The position numbers and the translations under genes are program-made. This document shows positions 62,517-64,000 of a stretch of 64,000 nucleotides of DNA, in pieces. This DNA comes from Zygnema cylindricum (taxonomy: Eukaryota; Streptophyta; Zygnematophyceae; Zygnematales; Zygnemataceae): assembly GCA_037447655.1 (NCBI GenBank), contig JBBHKE010003080.1, forward strand, positions 62,001 through 126,000. Reading direction: 5' to 3'. Each line of letters begins with the position of its first letter. Position 1 is the first letter of the stretch. The notes under the pieces were generated by a model. That model searched no databases. It had not been told where the DNA came from and worked only from the letters and a program-made list of their open reading frames with translations.

Positions 62517-62548
62517 ACTGGCACGACATAATGGAAGGTCGTGCCAGT
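62517..62548. other. 11-bp hairpin next to a hAT-A-type terminus
   Basis: ACTGGCACGAC and GTCGTGCCAGT form perfect arms around a 10-nt loop, ending exactly where the TAAGGGCGTG terminus begins. Confidence 0.8.
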
Positions 62549-63510
62549 AAGGGCGTGTTCCCATGTAACCGAAACTTTGAAACGTTACTTTGGATTTTAG
62601 CGCAGATTTTACGGTGTACTTTTTAAAGTGTTCCAATGTCAATCATTACTTGCGCTTTCATTACTTCAAATACGTGACAGGTGTAGACGTCTACAAAATA
62701 TGCGACAGCCTACGATAGTACGAAACGAAATGTAGACGACTACGAAACTTCCTAAAATTAGTGACGTCTACAAAAACGGCGACGGTTGTAGTCGTCGAGT
62801 TTTTGTGACATTGTAGATGTTTAGGGTTTTGTGACATCGCGAAGTCATGCTACCTTGTGACGTCATCAACACGTAAACTTTCCGCCATGGCTTCCCGATT
62901 TATTTTTCTTACCATTAATCATTCGATACGCCATCAAAATGAGACCAAAAATATTAAAAAAAAAAGGAAAAAAATATATCTTTCATTTAATACTATTATT
63001 GATGCATTCCATTTAGAGATGAGAGAAAGAGAAGCGGTCGAATGAAAAAGATGGGGAGAGACGAGGACGTTGTAAATTTTTGCAAATGACCCATGAATGA
63101 AAGTGGAGGTCCGAGACCCCAACGAATTTTTTTCCGTACATGCTTGTCACTTTTGTACGTACACGCGCGTGACGAGCATGTTAAAAAAATAGCGTGTACT
63201 CTCCTTCGTTCAAAAAAATTCGAAGACGTTTCACGCGTGCAATAACTGCTTTCTATTCGTCTATGGGGTGTTATTTTGGTTAAAATCAGATCGGGATTTG
63301 ATTCCAGTGCAAGTGTGAAGATGAGCTGGAAGTGGCTCGCGATGATAACAACGCCAAATTGCCGTACCTTCCAAGTTCCAAGAGGATGCAAAATGTACTT
63401 ATGTTTTTTCCCATTTTTCGTACGGCGTAATATTTTCTCGTTGAAAGTCCCATTTTCTGTGAAAACGACGGAAAAAAACCCTTACTTGAACACATGGGAA
63501 CACGCCCTAA
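62548..63510. mobile_element. Non-autonomous hAT-A derivative
   Basis: Left end TAAGGGCGTGTTCCCATG. Right end (reverse complement) TTAGGGCGTGTTCCCATG, followed inward by about 350 bp that match, inverted, the left end of hAT-A at 46592-46950 (TCAAGTAAGGG, ATATTACGCCGTACGAAAAA, ATTATCATCGCGA). No transposase. Confidence 0.8.
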
Positions 63511-63576
63511 ACACTAGAAATAGACTTATCCGCATGTTTACTGGGACCGCCTAATGGAGAATAGGCCTAAGTGCTC

Positions 63577-63735
63577 TCACCGTGGAGCTCACGTAAAGAC
63601 AAAAAGTGACTGTCTGCAACCATTTTATTTACATGTGCAACCATTTTATTTACTTCAAACGTACAATTTTTGACAAAGTGACGTAAGTGACCGTGCGCAA
63701 CCAAAACAGTCACTGTCATGATCAATTCCCTAAAA
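63577..63735 (-). repeat. Dispersed repeat R, short inverted copy
   Basis: On the minus strand begins GGGAATTGATCATGACAGTG and ends GAGCTCCACGGTGAGAG, matching both ends of 57347-57688 but lacking its middle. It contains a small duplication of AAATAAAATGGTTGCA. Confidence 0.85.
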
Positions 63736-64000
63736 AAACAGCAATAACGGGCTTAACGGCATGTAAGTATTCATTTCGTCATCATTACGCGCAGTGCACA
63801 GTTTAGTATTTCTCCACGCTAAACTATTTCACATTAAAAAACTGAGAATCAATATTCCCCTCCCAGTATGTGCAACGGCGCTGGAACGACGAAGCAAAGT
63901 TTCATAGAGCTGTCCGTCAACTCTTCGATTAGCAGAAATGTATGGTCGACGATAGTAAAAGCTACAGTAATTTAGTAATTTTAGTTTTGAACTCTGAACC
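63736..64000. other. Unassigned right-edge sequence
   Basis: AT-rich DNA with no supported gene, repeat or element end. Confidence 0.5.

Overview
This is a window of nuclear DNA from an intron-rich eukaryote, most likely a streptophyte (charophyte-grade green alga or close relative). Three things point there. The importin-alpha gene is of the plant IMPA9 type. An orphan exon comes from a plant receptor-like cytoplasmic kinase. The diflavin reductase is closest in motif order to methionine synthase reductase, an enzyme I know from animals and B12-using algae but not from flowering plants. The species call is inference; no organelle, rRNA or bacterial features are seen.

Three cellular genes can be reconstructed exon by exon with consistent splice phases. 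(1) IMPA9-like importin alpha, minus strand, 17609 down to 5571, 13 exons, about 556 aa, including a 12-nt microexon. (2) Glutamine-dependent NAD+ synthetase (NADSYN1), plus strand, 18631-30565, 13 exons, 742 aa, with complete catalytic residues. (3) A methionine-synthase-reductase-like diflavin enzyme with an added N-terminal membrane anchor, minus strand, 44491 down to 36658, 8 exons, about 836 aa. Genes 1 and 2 are divergent across a 1.0-kb inverted repeat; genes 2 and 3 converge across LINE and hAT debris.

The rest is mobile DNA. 725-4549 holds a mariner-like MITE and a large foldback element with an LTR at its centre. 7819-13141 is an almost intact Copia element in an IMPA9 intron. 31494-36000 holds three truncated LINE copies and a non-autonomous hAT. 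45512-57325 is a nested composite: a dead hAT interrupted by a decayed antisense Copia, itself interrupted by a solo LTR. 57705-61616 is a hAT with an intact 651-codon transposase that appears to have lost one catalytic Asp. 61617-63735 holds foldback and non-autonomous elements.

The most interesting pattern crosses all three genes. Introns repeatedly contain decayed tandem copies of the neighbouring exon's end together with its splice site (at least eight junctions). This suggests that introns here grow by serial tandem duplication anchored on exon-intron boundaries, leaving pseudo-exons and decoy splice sites. A second pattern is that both Copia families have a half-tRNA(iMet) primer-binding site inside, or overlapping the start of, the gag reading frame. 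All splice models and homology calls were made by eye without alignment software.
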